From DAOVRD01 sp964521715 (GTDB lineage: Bacteria > Planctomycetota > Brocadiia > SM23-32), in assembly GCA_964521715.1 (NCBI GenBank), contig CAZFSS010000001.1, positions 62,001 through 126,000 on the forward strand: DNA of 64,000 bases, in the 5' to 3' direction. The notes beneath the pieces were generated by a model. It searched no databases and was not told where the DNA came from. It saw only the letters and a list, made by a program, of their open reading frames with translations. Within the stretch, counting starts at the first letter, position 1. Each line of letters begins with the position of its first letter. The position numbers and the translations under genes were made by a program. Below are positions 1-8,663 of the stretch, piece after piece.

Positions 1-1111
1 CTCCCTCGGCCTTCAGTATCTCCTCCAGCGCGCCGAGCAGGAGAAACACGTTCTCTTCGGTGCTGGAGTGGCCCATCAGGCCGATGCGCCAGACGCGCCC
101 GGCCAGGGGGCCGAGCCCGCCGCCGATCTCAATCTTGTGTCCCTCGAGCAGGGCGCGTCGCACGGCCTTGTCCTCAGCGCCCTCGGGGATGAACACGGCG
201 TTGAGCATCGTCAGCCGGTAGGGCTCGGCGACGAGCATCTCGAGCCCCATGGCCTCCAGCCCGGCGACGAGCGCCTCATGGTTGCGGCGGTGGCGCCGGA
301 AGCGGGCGTCCAGGCCTTCCTCCAGCACCACTTTGAGGGCCTGGTTCAGGGCATAGATCATCGAGATCGGCGCCGTGTGATGGTACGTCCGCTCGGAGCC
401 CCAGTACTTCTTGACCATGCTCATGTCGAGATACCAGCTCGGGACTTTCTCCTTCCGGGCGTCGAGGACCTCCAGCGCGCGCTGGCTAAACGAAACCGGC
501 GCCAGGCCGGGCGGGCAGCTCAGGCATTTCTGCGTGCCGCTGTAGATGGCCTCGATCCCCCACCCGTCGGTGTCCACGTCGCATCCTCCCAGGGAGGTGA
601 CCGCGTCGACGAGCAGGAGGCCCCCGGCGTCATGGACGATGCGGCTCACGTCTTGCAGCGGCTGAAGCACCCCGGTCGAGGTCTCGGCGTGCACGATGGC
701 GACCACCTTCGGGTCGCAGCGGCGGACCGCGTCCTCGATTGCGGCCGGATCGAGCGGTTCGCCCCATTCCGCTTCCACCGTATGCAGCTCGCCGTGCAGC
801 CGCTCCACGATGTCGGCCATGCGGGTGCCGAAGACGCCGTTGACGCAGACCAGGACGCGGTCACCGGGCTCGATGAGGTTGCACAGGCACGCTTCCATGC
901 CGGCGCTGCCGGTGCCGGAGACCGGCAGCGTCAGGCGGTTGCTCGTCTTCATGACGCGGCGCAGGAGGTCCTGCGTTTCGTCCATGATGGCCAGGAAGTC
1001 CGGATCCAGGTGGCCGAGAAGCGGCCGGGACATCGCTTCCAGCACGCTCGGGTGGCAGTTGCTCGGCCCGGGGCCCATCAGTACTCTGCGCAGCCGATTC
1101 GGGCTGGTCAT
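1..1111 (-). CDS. Class V aminotransferase (serine-pyruvate/alanine-glyoxylate type), C-terminus cut by window edge
   Basis: PLP-dependent transaminase of the alanine-glyoxylate / serine-pyruvate group. I translated it directly: 370 codons are visible from an ATG at 1111 and the frame is still open at base 1, so only the last residues are missing (family about 380-390 aa). Fold-type I landmarks are present: an N-terminal GPGPSN motif, the PLP-ring aspartate in LLVDAVTS (near residue 169), and the Schiff-base lysine in SGTQKCLS (near residue 195), followed by the HHTAPISM segment typical of the subfamily. A GAGAGG ribosome site precedes the ATG. It lies 34 bases after the aldo/keto reductase and is probably co-transcribed with it. 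The physiological substrate (glyoxylate/serine, or a phosphonate such as 2-aminoethylphosphonate) cannot be fixed from sequence alone. Confidence 0.85.
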   Translation of the reverse strand, partial: MTSPNRLRRVLMGPGPSNCHPSVLEAMSRPLLGHLDPDFLAIMDETQDLLRRVMKTSNRLTLPVSGTGSAGMEACLCNLIEPGDRVLVCVNGVFGTRMADIVERLHGELHTVEAEWGEPLDPAAIEDAVRRCDPKVVAIVHAETSTGVLQPLQDVSRIVHDAGGLLLVDAVTSLGGCDVDTDGWGIEAIYSGTQKCLSCPPGLAPVSFSQRALEVLDARKEKVPSWYLDMSMVKKYWGSERTYHHTAPISMIYALNQALKVVLEEGLDARFRRHRRNHEALVAGLEAMGLEMLVAEPYRLTMLNAVFIPEGAEDKAVRRALLEGHKIEIGGGLGPLAGRVWRIGLMGHSSTEENVFLLLGALEEILKAEG

Positions 1112-1145
1112 TGCACGGCCTCTCGGATGGAAGAGATGCGCCGGC

Positions 1146-2036
1146 TCACGGAGCGGGCTGATCCCGCTCGGCGTCCTGGGCATCGTAGACCTTGTTCGTG
1201 CCGCGGGGCAGGTCGGCCACGTCGAAGGGCGGCTCGAACTCGTCGACGAGCCGCACGTTCCGTTCGACTTCCTCCGGCCATCGCATTCCGACGTTCGCCA
1301 CGTGCACGCGCGAATCCGCCAGCACGTACTTCAGGCATGCCTCGTAGAGATCGCAGCCGGACTCGAGCTCGGGCAGCAGTCTGCGCGCCAGGTGTTGGAG
1401 GATGCCGGAAGTGAGCGGCCGCATCAACGTCACGCCCAGGTCCATCTCCCGGGCCTTGTCGAGCGCGTGATGGGCGGCCGACTGGTAGATCAAGTTGTAG
1501 CGCAACTGCACGACGTCCAGCAGGCCCGTGTCCATCAGCGCGAGCAGGCTGAACGGCTCCTCCGTGGTGGCGCCGATGAAGCGGACCTTCCCCTGCTTGC
1601 GCAGCTCCATGAGGGCATCCATCGGGCCGTCCTCGAGGACCCGGCGCGTGACCTCGTCTGTGTAGACGCCGCCGTGAAACTGGATCAGGTCGAGTCGCTC
1701 GCACCCGAGGCGGCGCAGCGAGTCGTGGACGCTCTTGACCGTGCCCTCCCGGTCCAGGCCCAGGACGACCTTCGTGGCGATGAACAGTTCATCGCGCTGT
1801 CCGGTGACGGCCTCCCCGATGATGCTCTCGCTGTGCCCGTCGCCGTAGGCGGCCGCCGTGTCGATGTAGTTGATACCCAGCTCGACGGCGCGCCTGACCG
1901 TGCGCCGGGCCGCGGCGCGTCCTTCGTCGGTGTAGGGATCCCATCCCCTCGCCAGGTTCCTGGCGCAGATCGGGTAGCCGCCGAACCCTATCCGCGATAC
2001 CTTTGCGCCCGTTCTGCCGAGCGTGACGTATTTCAT
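1146..2036 (-). CDS. Aldo/keto reductase
   Basis: NADPH-dependent aldo/keto reductase of 296 aa, the usual length for the cytosolic single-domain TIM barrel. Visible landmarks are the N-terminal [15 protein letters not shown] strand, the catalytic Asp/Tyr region [15 protein letters not shown] (Asp about residue 58, Tyr about 63), the lysine in IATKVVLG and the catalytic histidine in LIQFHGG. It belongs to the bacterial branch related to YhdN/PdxI-like reductases; the carbonyl substrate is unknown. It starts at an ATG and is the first gene of a two-gene unit with the downstream aminotransferase. A plausible promoter lies just upstream, divergent from rtcA. Confidence 0.87.
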   Translation of the reverse strand: MKYVTLGRTGAKVSRIGFGGYPICARNLARGWDPYTDEGRAAARRTVRRAVELGINYIDTAAAYGDGHSESIIGEAVTGQRDELFIATKVVLGLDREGTVKSVHDSLRRLGCERLDLIQFHGGVYTDEVTRRVLEDGPMDALMELRKQGKVRFIGATTEEPFSLLALMDTGLLDVVQLRYNLIYQSAAHHALDKAREMDLGVTLMRPLTSGILQHLARRLLPELESGCDLYEACLKYVLADSRVHVANVGMRWPEEVERNVRLVDEFEPPFDVADLPRGTNKVYDAQDAERDQPAP

Positions 2037-2057
2037 GGCCCATTCTCCCGCAGCAGG

Positions 2058-2085
2058 ATTCTAGCAGCCGGAGCCCCCGCTGCAA
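2058..2085 (-). promoter_or_regulatory. Promoter for aldo/keto reductase operon
   Basis: On the minus strand a TAGAAT -10 (2058-2063) has a weak TTGCAG -35 (2080-2085) at 16-base spacing. It sits about 20 bases before the start codon and is back to back with the rtcA promoter. Confidence 0.4.
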
Positions 2086-2100
2086 AACGCACGGGCGGCG

Positions 2101-2130
2101 TTGCCCGGCGGGAGGGCGTGTTCCTATAAT
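2101..2130 (+). promoter_or_regulatory. Promoter for rtcA
   Basis: A perfect TATAAT -10 (2125-2130) has a TTGCCC -35 (2101-2106) at 18-base spacing. Transcription would begin near 2137, giving a leader of about 22 bases before the ATG at 2159. Confidence 0.5.
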
Positions 2131-2158
2131 GCGTCCGCTCTCAGTGGGAGGGGATCGC

Positions 2159-3205
2159 ATGGGGCCGGTCGAGATCGACGGCAGCTACCTGGAAGGGGGA
2201 GGGCAGATCCTGCGCACGGCCATCGGCCTGGCCGCCGCCACGGCCACTCCCTGCCGCGTGTTCAACATCCGCAAGGGCAGGCGCGAACTGGGCCTGGCCG
2301 CGCAGCATCTGAGCGGGGTCGGCGGCGTGGCGCAGCTCTGCGCGGCCCGGGTGGAGGGCGCACGGATCGGCTCCCAGGAACTGGAGTTCGTCCCCGGCCC
2401 GCTCGATCCGCCCGAGACCATCTCGGTGAACGTGGGCACGGCGGGCTCCGTCGCCCTTGTCCTCCAGGGGATGATGATCCCGCTCGCCGTCGCCGGACGC
2501 CGCGTTGAGGTGGTCGTGAGCGGCGGCACGCACGTCAAATGGTCGCCCACCGTCGACTACTTCCAGCGCGTGTTCTGCTACTGGCTGGGCCGAATGGGCG
2601 TCCGGATCGAGGTGCTGGCGGCCGAGCCCGGCTTCTACCCCAAGGGCGCGGGCCGCGTGCGCGTCCGGACCAACCCGGGGACGCTCACGCCGCTCGTGCT
2701 GACGGAGCGCGGCGAGCTGCAGCGCGTCCACGCGCGCAGCATCGCCGCCAGAGAGCTGGCCGGGGCGCGAGTCGCCGAGAGGCAACTGGAGGGGGCGGCC
2801 GAACTCGTCCCGGTGGACGCCCCCGACTTCGACTACGTGCAGTCAGCCTCCATCGGCAGCGCCATCCAACTGACGGCGGAGTACGCGGGCTGCCGCCTGG
2901 GGGCGTCGTCGCTGGGCGAGCGAGGCAAGCGCGCCGAAAAGGTGGGCCGGGAGGCGGCGCAGCTCCTGGAACGCGCTATGGACGGCGGCGCCTGCCTGGA
3001 CGAGCACATGGCCGACCAGGTCCTGCCCTACCTGGCGCTGGCCGGGGGAGCGTCCTGCGTGAGCACGGCCGGCGTTACGGACCACTGCCGCACGAACGTG
3101 TGGGTGATCGAGCAGTTCCTGCCCGTCCGATTCGACGTGGACGAGGGGGGCGGCCGCATCTCGTGCGCGGCCGCATCTCGTGCGCCCCTTGAGCCCGGGG
3201 ACTGA
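2159..3205 (+). CDS. rtcA: RNA 3'-terminal phosphate cyclase
   Basis: RtcA converts RNA 3'-phosphate ends into 2',3'-cyclic phosphates using ATP through an adenylyl-histidine intermediate. The EGGGQILR signature is at residues 12-19, a GGTHVKWSPTVDYF segment is typical of the family, and the catalytic histidine is in DEHMADQVL (near residue 283). I prefer the ATG at 2159 over an in-frame ATG at 2129: GGGAGGGG precedes it, the earlier ATG overlaps the -10 box, and homologues begin close to EIDGS. The product is 348 aa, slightly longer than usual. The last 34 bases before the terminal codons are a 17-base tandem duplication (3151-3167 and 3168-3184). Without it the frame would end at ...GRISCAP and stop, so the current C-terminus is a frameshifted extension. 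No RtcB or RtcR is seen nearby. Confidence 0.9.
   Translation: MGPVEIDGSYLEGGGQILRTAIGLAAATATPCRVFNIRKGRRELGLAAQHLSGVGGVAQLCAARVEGARIGSQELEFVPGPLDPPETISVNVGTAGSVALVLQGMMIPLAVAGRRVEVVVSGGTHVKWSPTVDYFQRVFCYWLGRMGVRIEVLAAEPGFYPKGAGRVRVRTNPGTLTPLVLTERGELQRVHARSIAARELAGARVAERQLEGAAELVPVDAPDFDYVQSASIGSAIQLTAEYAGCRLGASSLGERGKRAEKVGREAAQLLERAMDGGACLDEHMADQVLPYLALAGGASCVSTAGVTDHCRTNVWVIEQFLPVRFDVDEGGGRISCAAASRAPLEPGD
3151..3184 (+). repeat. 17-bp tandem duplication inside the rtcA 3' end
   Basis: The 17-mer CGGCCGCATCTCGTGCG occurs twice back to back. Since 17 is not a multiple of three, the second copy moves the reading frame and replaces the terminus CAP-stop with CAAASRAPLEPGD-stop. Confidence 0.95.
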
Positions 3206-3206
3206 C

Positions 3207-3992
3207 TCAGAGCCTGTCGGCGATCAGCTTCCAGTTCTCCTGCTGCCACCGGTAGAAGTCCGCCCGCTTGAGCTTCGCGGCGGCCGCCTCGTCCACGATG
3301 GCCACGGTGTCCGGATGCAACTGGAGGGCCGAGGCGGTGATGGCGCTCGTGAGCGGGCCCTCGATGGCGGCCCTGACGGCGTCCGCCTTGTTGGCCCCGC
3401 TGGCGAGCAGAAGGCACTTGCGTGCCTCCAGGATGCTGCCAATTCCCATGGTCACGGCGAAGCGGGGCACCTCGTCCGGGCTGTCGAAGAAGCGCGAGTT
3501 GTCCTCGATGGTCTCTCGGGTCAGCGCGGTCACGTGAGTGCGGGAGCCCAGCGAGGTGCCTGGCTCGTTGAAGGCGACGTGGCCGTCGCGTCCTACGCCC
3601 AGCACCTGGAGGTCGATGCCGCCGGCCTCGTCTATCATGTTCTCGTACTCGGCGCAGCAGCGGCGCAGGCTCTCGGCCATGCCGTCGGGCACGTGCGTGT
3701 TCTCGGGTCTGATGTTGATGTGGTTGAACAGCTTCTCGTTCATGAAGTAGCGGTAGCTCTGGGGGTGATCCGGCCCCAGGCCGACGTACTCGTCCAGGTT
3801 GAACGAGACGACGGGCGAGAAGTCGACGCCGTTTCTTCTGTGCGCCTTGATCAGGCTCCGGTAGAGGCCCTCGGGCGTGCTGCCCGTGGCCAGGCCGAGC
3901 ACCAGGTCCGGCTTCTCCCTCATGGCGCGGACGATGATGTCGGCGGCGCGCTCACTCATTTCCTCGTAGTCCTTGACGATGATGACGTCCAT
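3207..3992 (-). CDS. nagB: Glucosamine-6-phosphate deaminase
   Basis: Converts glucosamine-6-phosphate to fructose-6-phosphate and ammonia. At 261 aa it matches NagB (about 260). Phosphate-binding loop GLATGSTP lies at residues 33-40. The catalytic residues map to Asp67 (FNLDEYVGL), Asp136 and His138 (GRDGHVAFNEP) and Glu143. It is the last gene of the pta-ackA-nucleotidyltransferase-acp run and is 102 bases after acp. Its stop codon lies one base from the convergent rtcA stop. Its presence next to a nucleotide-sugar enzyme and acetyl-phosphate enzymes points to amino-sugar turnover feeding acetate and glycolytic pools. Confidence 0.93.
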   Translation of the reverse strand: MDVIIVKDYEEMSERAADIIVRAMREKPDLVLGLATGSTPEGLYRSLIKAHRRNGVDFSPVVSFNLDEYVGLGPDHPQSYRYFMNEKLFNHINIRPENTHVPDGMAESLRRCCAEYENMIDEAGGIDLQVLGVGRDGHVAFNEPGTSLGSRTHVTALTRETIEDNSRFFDSPDEVPRFAVTMGIGSILEARKCLLLASGANKADAVRAAIEGPLTSAITASALQLHPDTVAIVDEAAAAKLKRADFYRWQQENWKLIADRL

Positions 3993-4094
3993 TTGCTCTC
4001 CCTGGCTGCGGTGAAATGGCGGCGCGTCCGGGGCGAGGAGCTCGAAGCAGCACGCGGGCGGCAGGCGTTGACGCGCCGTCGGCCCGTGCGGGTG

Positions 4095-4349
4095 TTACTC
4101 GCCTTGCTCCTCGACGACGCGCGCGATGAAGTCGACGGCCGTCCCCACGGTCTGGACCTGCAGGGCGGCCTCCTCGTCCATCTCGATTTCGAACTCCTCC
4201 TCGAAGGCGGCGACGAGTTCGACGCTCTGGATGGACTCAGCTCCCAGATCCTGAACGAACCGCGAGTCGGGCGTAATGTCCTCGACGTTCACGCCCAGCA
4301 CTTCGCTGACTACCTCGCGGACCCTCTCCAGTATCTCCTCTTTTTCCAT
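4095..4349 (-). CDS. acpP: Acyl carrier protein
   Basis: 84-aa acidic four-helix carrier. The phosphopantetheine serine is Ser39 in DLGAESIQSVELV; most ACPs read DSL there, so this one has Glu before the serine and Ile after it. The flanking helix II (VELVAAFEEEF) and the C-terminal TVGTAVDFI helix are standard. It follows the sugar nucleotidyltransferase by 24 bases and is not next to fab genes, so it may be the main ACP or a dedicated one, for example for lipid A/amino-sugar acylation; sequence alone does not settle that. Confidence 0.88.
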   Translation of the reverse strand: MEKEEILERVREVVSEVLGVNVEDITPDSRFVQDLGAESIQSVELVAAFEEEFEIEMDEEAALQVQTVGTAVDFIARVVEEQGE

Positions 4350-4373
4350 GCTGGACCTCTTGCAGAGGATGCG

Positions 4374-5651
4374 TCAGCGGAACGCCTTCCGTCTTTCCCT
4401 CTTGACGATCTCCATCTTCTGGGGGCGGGTGAGCTCCTCGGTGTACTCGATCAGCTTGACCGCCGCGTCAGTCAGCTCGACGCCGCGCCGGTCCATTGCC
4501 GCCCGGGCCGTGTCCAGGCTCGCCGTCAGCCCAATTCCCTTGCCGATCCTGCCTTCCAGGAACCAGCAGAAGGAGGGGACGTACTTCGGCAGGATCCTGG
4601 AGCCGCCGACAAGATTGCACATTATGCCCACGACCGATCCCGTGTTCAAGAGCGTGCCGATGCTGGTTTTGGTGTGATCCCCGATGAAGGAGCCCACCTT
4701 CATCGAGCCCGTGTCGGTCGGCTGCCCGTTCAGGTAGACGGTCACGTTGCCGTAGTCGTTTTTCAGGTCGCTGTTGGTCGTCAACGCGCCGAGGTTGACC
4801 CATTCGCCCACGTAGCTGTGCCCCAGAAAGCCCGTGTGGTACTTGTTCGCATAGCCGTGGATGATGCTCTCCTCCACCTCCCCGCCGACGCGGCACACAG
4901 GCCCCAGAGAGGTGCCCTCGCGAATGAGCGCCTCGAACAGATGCGTCCGCGCCCCAATGAAGGCGGGGCCGTGTATGCTCGAATGGGCGTGCACGACGGC
5001 GCCCTCGTCGATGACGACCGGACCCTTGCGGCAGTCGATGAAGGCACAGGGCTCGACTTCGGCTCCCCTGCCCACGTGGAGGTCGGACGTGGCGCCCCAG
5101 ACGCCGGCGCCCTCGTCGACGTGGCCCTCGGTGGCGGCGCCGTAGGCGGCCGCGAAGTCCGCCTCGATCTCGTCGGCGTTCCGCCCGACGAGGTCCCAGG
5201 GGTACCCTATGAGGACGTCGTCGCAGGTCTCCGTGCCCAGTTCGTTCGCGGCCAGGGCGGCCAACTCGCGCGCGGAGCGGGCGGACAGCCTGGCCACAAC
5301 GTCCCTGTCCAGGTAGGCCCAGACGACCGCGCCCTCCGCCGTGCCCGCCACCCTGCGCTCGGCCGCGTAGGAGTCCGCCGGCCCCTTCAGGATCGCACCC
5401 GCGTTGACCAGCAGGACGTCATCGTCGGCGGCCAGGCGCTCCTCGGCATTGACGGCGTCAGCGCCGCAGGTCTCCCTGGCGACGGCATCCAGGACGTCCC
5501 GCGTCTCCAGGTGGAGCTTGCATCCCGGGAACTTCATCTGCACCTTCTCGCGAAGGCTGAATGCCCCGCAACGCAGCTCGAAGACCGGCCGCAAGTAGGT
5601 GAGGGGATAGAGGCGGTCGAAGCCTTCGTCTTCGAAAAGGATGATCTTCAT
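4374..5651 (-). CDS. GlmU-like sugar nucleotidyltransferase with left-handed beta-helix
   Basis: 425-aa protein of the two-part GlmU-like class: an N-terminal nucleotidyltransferase-type domain (begins MKIILFEDEGFDRLYPLTYLRP) and a C-terminal hexapeptide-repeat beta-helix (about residues 190-390, with runs such as VGEWVNLGALTTNSDLKN and GDHTKTSIGTLLNTG). The family is annotated as putative sugar nucleotidyltransferase; the canonical GlmU LAAGxGTRM loop is absent, so whether it transfers a nucleotide is uncertain. Its start overlaps the ackA stop by four bases (ATGA), implying translational coupling. Neighbouring nagB suggests an amino-sugar substrate. Confidence 0.75.
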   Translation of the reverse strand: MKIILFEDEGFDRLYPLTYLRPVFELRCGAFSLREKVQMKFPGCKLHLETRDVLDAVARETCGADAVNAEERLAADDDVLLVNAGAILKGPADSYAAERRVAGTAEGAVVWAYLDRDVVARLSARSARELAALAANELGTETCDDVLIGYPWDLVGRNADEIEADFAAAYGAATEGHVDEGAGVWGATSDLHVGRGAEVEPCAFIDCRKGPVVIDEGAVVHAHSSIHGPAFIGARTHLFEALIREGTSLGPVCRVGGEVEESIIHGYANKYHTGFLGHSYVGEWVNLGALTTNSDLKNDYGNVTVYLNGQPTDTGSMKVGSFIGDHTKTSIGTLLNTGSVVGIMCNLVGGSRILPKYVPSFCWFLEGRIGKGIGLTASLDTARAAMDRRGVELTDAAVKLIEYTEELTRPQKMEIVKRERRKAFR

Positions 5652-6853
5652 TGCGGGTCTTGCCTCGCGGCGATCTCGTAGGTCTCGATGGCTATCTGGA
5701 GCTCTTCGTTCGTCGGGACGACCAGGACGGCGGTCCGCGAGCCTTCGGCGCTGATCACGGCCTCGCGCCCGACTGCCTCGGCGTTCCTGCTCTTATCCAA
5801 TACGACGCCCAGGTCCTGAAGGCCGATGCAGATGCGGCGACGCAGTTCGGCGCAGTTCTCGCCGATGCCGGCCGTGAAGACCACGCCGTCCACGCGGCCC
5901 AGCACGGCGAAGTAGGCGCCTATGTACTTGCGCGCCCGGTAGGCAAAGACGTCCAGGGCGATGTCCGCCTGCGCGTTGCCCGCGGAGGCCGCCTCGAGTA
6001 TCTCGCGCACATCGTTGCTCACGCCGCTGAGGCCGAGCAAGCCGCTCCGCCGGTTGAGCAAGTCGTAGACCTCGGTCGGACTCAAGCTCAGCCACTGCGC
6101 CAGGAAGTAGAAGAGCCCGGGGTCCACGTCCCCGCTGCGGGTCCCCATCACCAGGCCCTGAAGCGGCGTCATGCCCATGCTGGTGTCCACGGAGCGGCCG
6201 TTCCTCACGGCTGTGGCCGAGCAGCCGTTGCCCAGGTGGAGGGTCACGGCGTTTATCCTGCCGGGCGGTATGCCCAGGATGTCGGCGGCGCGCGAGGTCA
6301 CGTAACGGTGCGACGTGCCGTGGAATCCGTAGACCCTCACGTGGCGCTCCCTGTAGAGGGAGTAGGGGAGGGCGTAGAGGTAGGCCTCGGGGGCCATGGA
6401 CGTGTGGAAGGCCGTGTCGAAGACGGCCACCTGCGGCCTGTCCGGCAGCATGCGGAGGGCGGCCTCTATGCCCGCCAAGTTCGGAGGATTGTGCAAGGGG
6501 GCGAGAACTGCGTTGTCGCGGATCAGCCGGAGCGTCTCCTCGTCCACCAGCGCACTGTCCGACATCTCCCCGCCGTGCACGACCCGATGCCCGACGGCGC
6601 CGATCTCGTCCGCGCCGCTCAGAATCCGCAGCCTCGCGTCCAGGAAGCGATCCATCAGTATCCGCAGGGCTTCGCCGTGCTCGTCCGCGTGGCAGGCCTC
6701 CTCAACGTCCGTCCGGCCGGCGGAGAAGGACATGACGGCGTCCCCCTCGCCGATCTTCTCGACCAGGCCGTTCGCCAGGGCGCGCCTCTGCGGCATCTCG
6801 AACAGGGTGCACTTCAGCGAAGAGCTGCCCGCGTTGATGACCAGTACCTTCAT
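5648..6853 (-). CDS. ackA: Acetate kinase
   Basis: Interconverts acetate plus ATP with acetyl phosphate plus ADP. Length 401 aa is standard. The N-terminal VLVINAGSSSLKCTLFE holds the catalytic Asn and Ser residues; DTAFHTSM, VYGFHGTSHRYV, LGNGCSATAVRNG, DTSMGMTPLQGLVMGTRSGDVDP and VFTAGIGEN are all family landmarks. It starts 3 bases after the pta stop codon, giving the usual pta-ackA pair for substrate-level phosphorylation or acetate activation. Confidence 0.96.
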   Translation of the reverse strand: MKVLVINAGSSSLKCTLFEMPQRRALANGLVEKIGEGDAVMSFSAGRTDVEEACHADEHGEALRILMDRFLDARLRILSGADEIGAVGHRVVHGGEMSDSALVDEETLRLIRDNAVLAPLHNPPNLAGIEAALRMLPDRPQVAVFDTAFHTSMAPEAYLYALPYSLYRERHVRVYGFHGTSHRYVTSRAADILGIPPGRINAVTLHLGNGCSATAVRNGRSVDTSMGMTPLQGLVMGTRSGDVDPGLFYFLAQWLSLSPTEVYDLLNRRSGLLGLSGVSNDVREILEAASAGNAQADIALDVFAYRARKYIGAYFAVLGRVDGVVFTAGIGENCAELRRRICIGLQDLGVVLDKSRNAEAVGREAVISAEGSRTAVLVVPTNEELQIAIETYEIAARQDPQ

Positions 6854-6856
6854 GGC

Positions 6857-7828
6857 TCAGACCTGCAGCGCCGTCACGGCGGTCAGGGCTACTACGTCCT
6901 CCACGCTGGCGCCGCGGGACAGGTCGTTGACCGGCTTGGCGAAGCCCTGAAGGATCGGTCCTATGGCGTGCGCGCCGCCTGTGTACTGGACGGCTTTGTA
7001 GGCGATGTTGCCCGAGTTCAGGTCGGGGAAGATCAGGACGTTGGCCTGGCCCGCCACTTCGCTTTTGCCCTTCAGCTTGAGGCGAGCCACTTCCGGCACG
7101 AGGGCCGCGTCGAACTGCATGTCTCCCTCCACGAAGCCTTCTTTCAGCCTGGCGCGGGCCAGCTCGACGGCACGGCGGACCAGGTCGACCTTGGGATGGC
7201 TCACGCCTCCCCCGGTGGAGAAGGAGAGCATAGCGATGCGGGGAACCTGGCGCAAGAAGACGCGGGCCGTCTCAGCGCTGGCCAGCGCGGTGTCCGCCAG
7301 GTCCTCGGCATCGGGCTCGACGTTGACCGCGCAGTCGGCGAACACGAGTGGCACGTCCCGCCGGTCGCCCAGGCGGGGCAGCACCATGATGAAGGAACTG
7401 GATGGCCTGCGGATCCCCTCTCGGAGGCCGACGACCAGTTGCGCCGCCTGGATGACGCTGCCGGTCAGGTGAGCGATGCCCGCTACCATGCCGTCGGCGC
7501 AACCCAGGGCCACCATCATCGCGCCGTGGATCAGCGGCCTGCGGACCATCCGTGCCGCAAGCTTCTCGCTCACGTGACGCCGGCCTGCGTAGTGCAGCGC
7601 GAAGCGCTCGAGCCGCTCGGGGTCCTCGATCGGCAGGGCCCTGACGCCCGGACTCAGGCGCTCCGGCAGGTCAGCCGAAGGTCCGATGAGCAAGGGGTCC
7701 GCGATGCCTTCTTCGGCCACGTGCTCGGCGGCCTGGCGGATGCGGGGATCGGCGGGCTCGGGATAGACAATCGTGCGACGCACCTTCGTCGCTCTGGACT
7801 TGAGTTCTTCCACGAACTGCGAACTCAT
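6857..7828 (-). CDS. pta: Phosphate acetyltransferase
   Basis: Transfers acetyl between CoA and phosphate. With the ATG at 7828 the protein is 323 aa, the size of the short catalytic-only Pta class without the DRTGG/P-loop extension. I chose this ATG over an in-frame one at 7867 because GAGGG lies at good distance from it and homologues start near this point. Motifs include GSVIQAAQLVVGLREG, IAMLSFSTGGG, DLNSGNIAYKAVQYTGGAHAIGPILQG. First gene of the acetyl-phosphate/amino-sugar operon. Confidence 0.93.
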   Translation of the reverse strand: MSSQFVEELKSRATKVRRTIVYPEPADPRIRQAAEHVAEEGIADPLLIGPSADLPERLSPGVRALPIEDPERLERFALHYAGRRHVSEKLAARMVRRPLIHGAMMVALGCADGMVAGIAHLTGSVIQAAQLVVGLREGIRRPSSSFIMVLPRLGDRRDVPLVFADCAVNVEPDAEDLADTALASAETARVFLRQVPRIAMLSFSTGGGVSHPKVDLVRRAVELARARLKEGFVEGDMQFDAALVPEVARLKLKGKSEVAGQANVLIFPDLNSGNIAYKAVQYTGGAHAIGPILQGFAKPVNDLSRGASVEDVVALTAVTALQV

Positions 7829-8159
7829 GGGCTTCCCTCGAGACATGGCGCGCCTGGGACCGTCCAACGGGGGTCAGGTGCGCCGAGGACCGAAAGGGCC
7901 TGGAAAAAGAGACGTCCTGAAGCCGGGCGCGAGCCGCCCCGCTCCGAGGAGTCCCCCCCCGGGGGATGGGCTGCCGACTGAAAGCCGATGGCTCCGCTCG
8001 CTATGGGCCCGCAGAGCCTAAAGCCGACAGATACGCCTCAGGGACTGAGGGCAGAGGAAGGAAACAAAGCCGTGCAGGCCGCGACTGCCGCCAGAGCCAG
8101 ACACAAGCATACCGCCCTGGGTGACGGAGCATGAGACGGCATATAGGCAGGGCGAGCCC
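7829..8159. other. Gene-free stretch upstream of pta
   Basis: 331 bases between the pta start and the end of the small lipoprotein gene, both on the minus strand. It holds GC-rich sequence with a C-run/G-run near 7957-7973. I found no convincing promoter, terminator or RNA gene, although the pta operon promoter should lie here. Confidence 0.5.
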
Positions 8160-8396
8160 TCAGTGGGCAAGCCGCCCGGACCGGTACGGCGTCACGCTTT
8201 CCTCGTAGATCATGCTGGGTTCGTCCAGGCCGAGCGCCCAGTCCATGTCGTCCACGATGCCGTCCAGGTCTCTGTTCACAACGTAGTCGCGTTGACGGGT
8301 GCGCTCCGCCGAGAACGCGTTGGAACAACCGGTCGACAACGCCATGCCTGCGATGACCAACACGCCCACGAACCAGCCAAGCAAACGGTTCCTCAT
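8160..8396 (-). CDS. Small lipoprotein, function unknown
   Basis: 78-aa protein starting MRNRLLGWFVGVLVIAGM and carrying a lipobox LSTGC, so it should be cleaved and lipidated at about Cys25 and anchored to a membrane. The mature part is short and charged (SNAFSAERTRQRDYVVNRD...), with no recognised domain. The ATG at 8396 has GGGAG 8 bases upstream, which decides this start over a longer in-frame opening. It lies downstream of, and in the same direction as, the small membrane protein at 8664-8945. Confidence 0.65.
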   Translation of the reverse strand: MRNRLLGWFVGVLVIAGMALSTGCSNAFSAERTRQRDYVVNRDLDGIVDDMDWALGLDEPSMIYEESVTPYRSGRLAH

Positions 8397-8663
8397 CAGC
8401 GTCTTCTCCCTTCCGATCGCGCCGCACCTGGCGCGGCGACGCCCGCCGCATGCGGCCAGCCGGAGCAAGGGTGCGTGCCAGAGAACGCTCCCCTCGCAGG
8501 CACAAGCCGCTCCTCGGGCCGCGGACGCGTACCAGGGACACACCAGCGCGGCCCTCATCCGCACCCAACCGCCCGCCACAGCGACAGGCGGACAGCACGT
8601 GGGAAGAGTACTCTCACGCACGTGCCAGCCCCGTCCGGCACGCAACTTCGCAGCACGGCCCTG

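Noticed and set aside
3180..5681. Long open frame on the + strand opposite nagB, acp and the nucleotidyltransferase
   Set aside because: It is antisense to three clear genes and has the Arg/Ala/Gly/His-rich composition of high-GC shadow frames. Similar shadows lie opposite pta-ackA, the ruvAB region and mfd.
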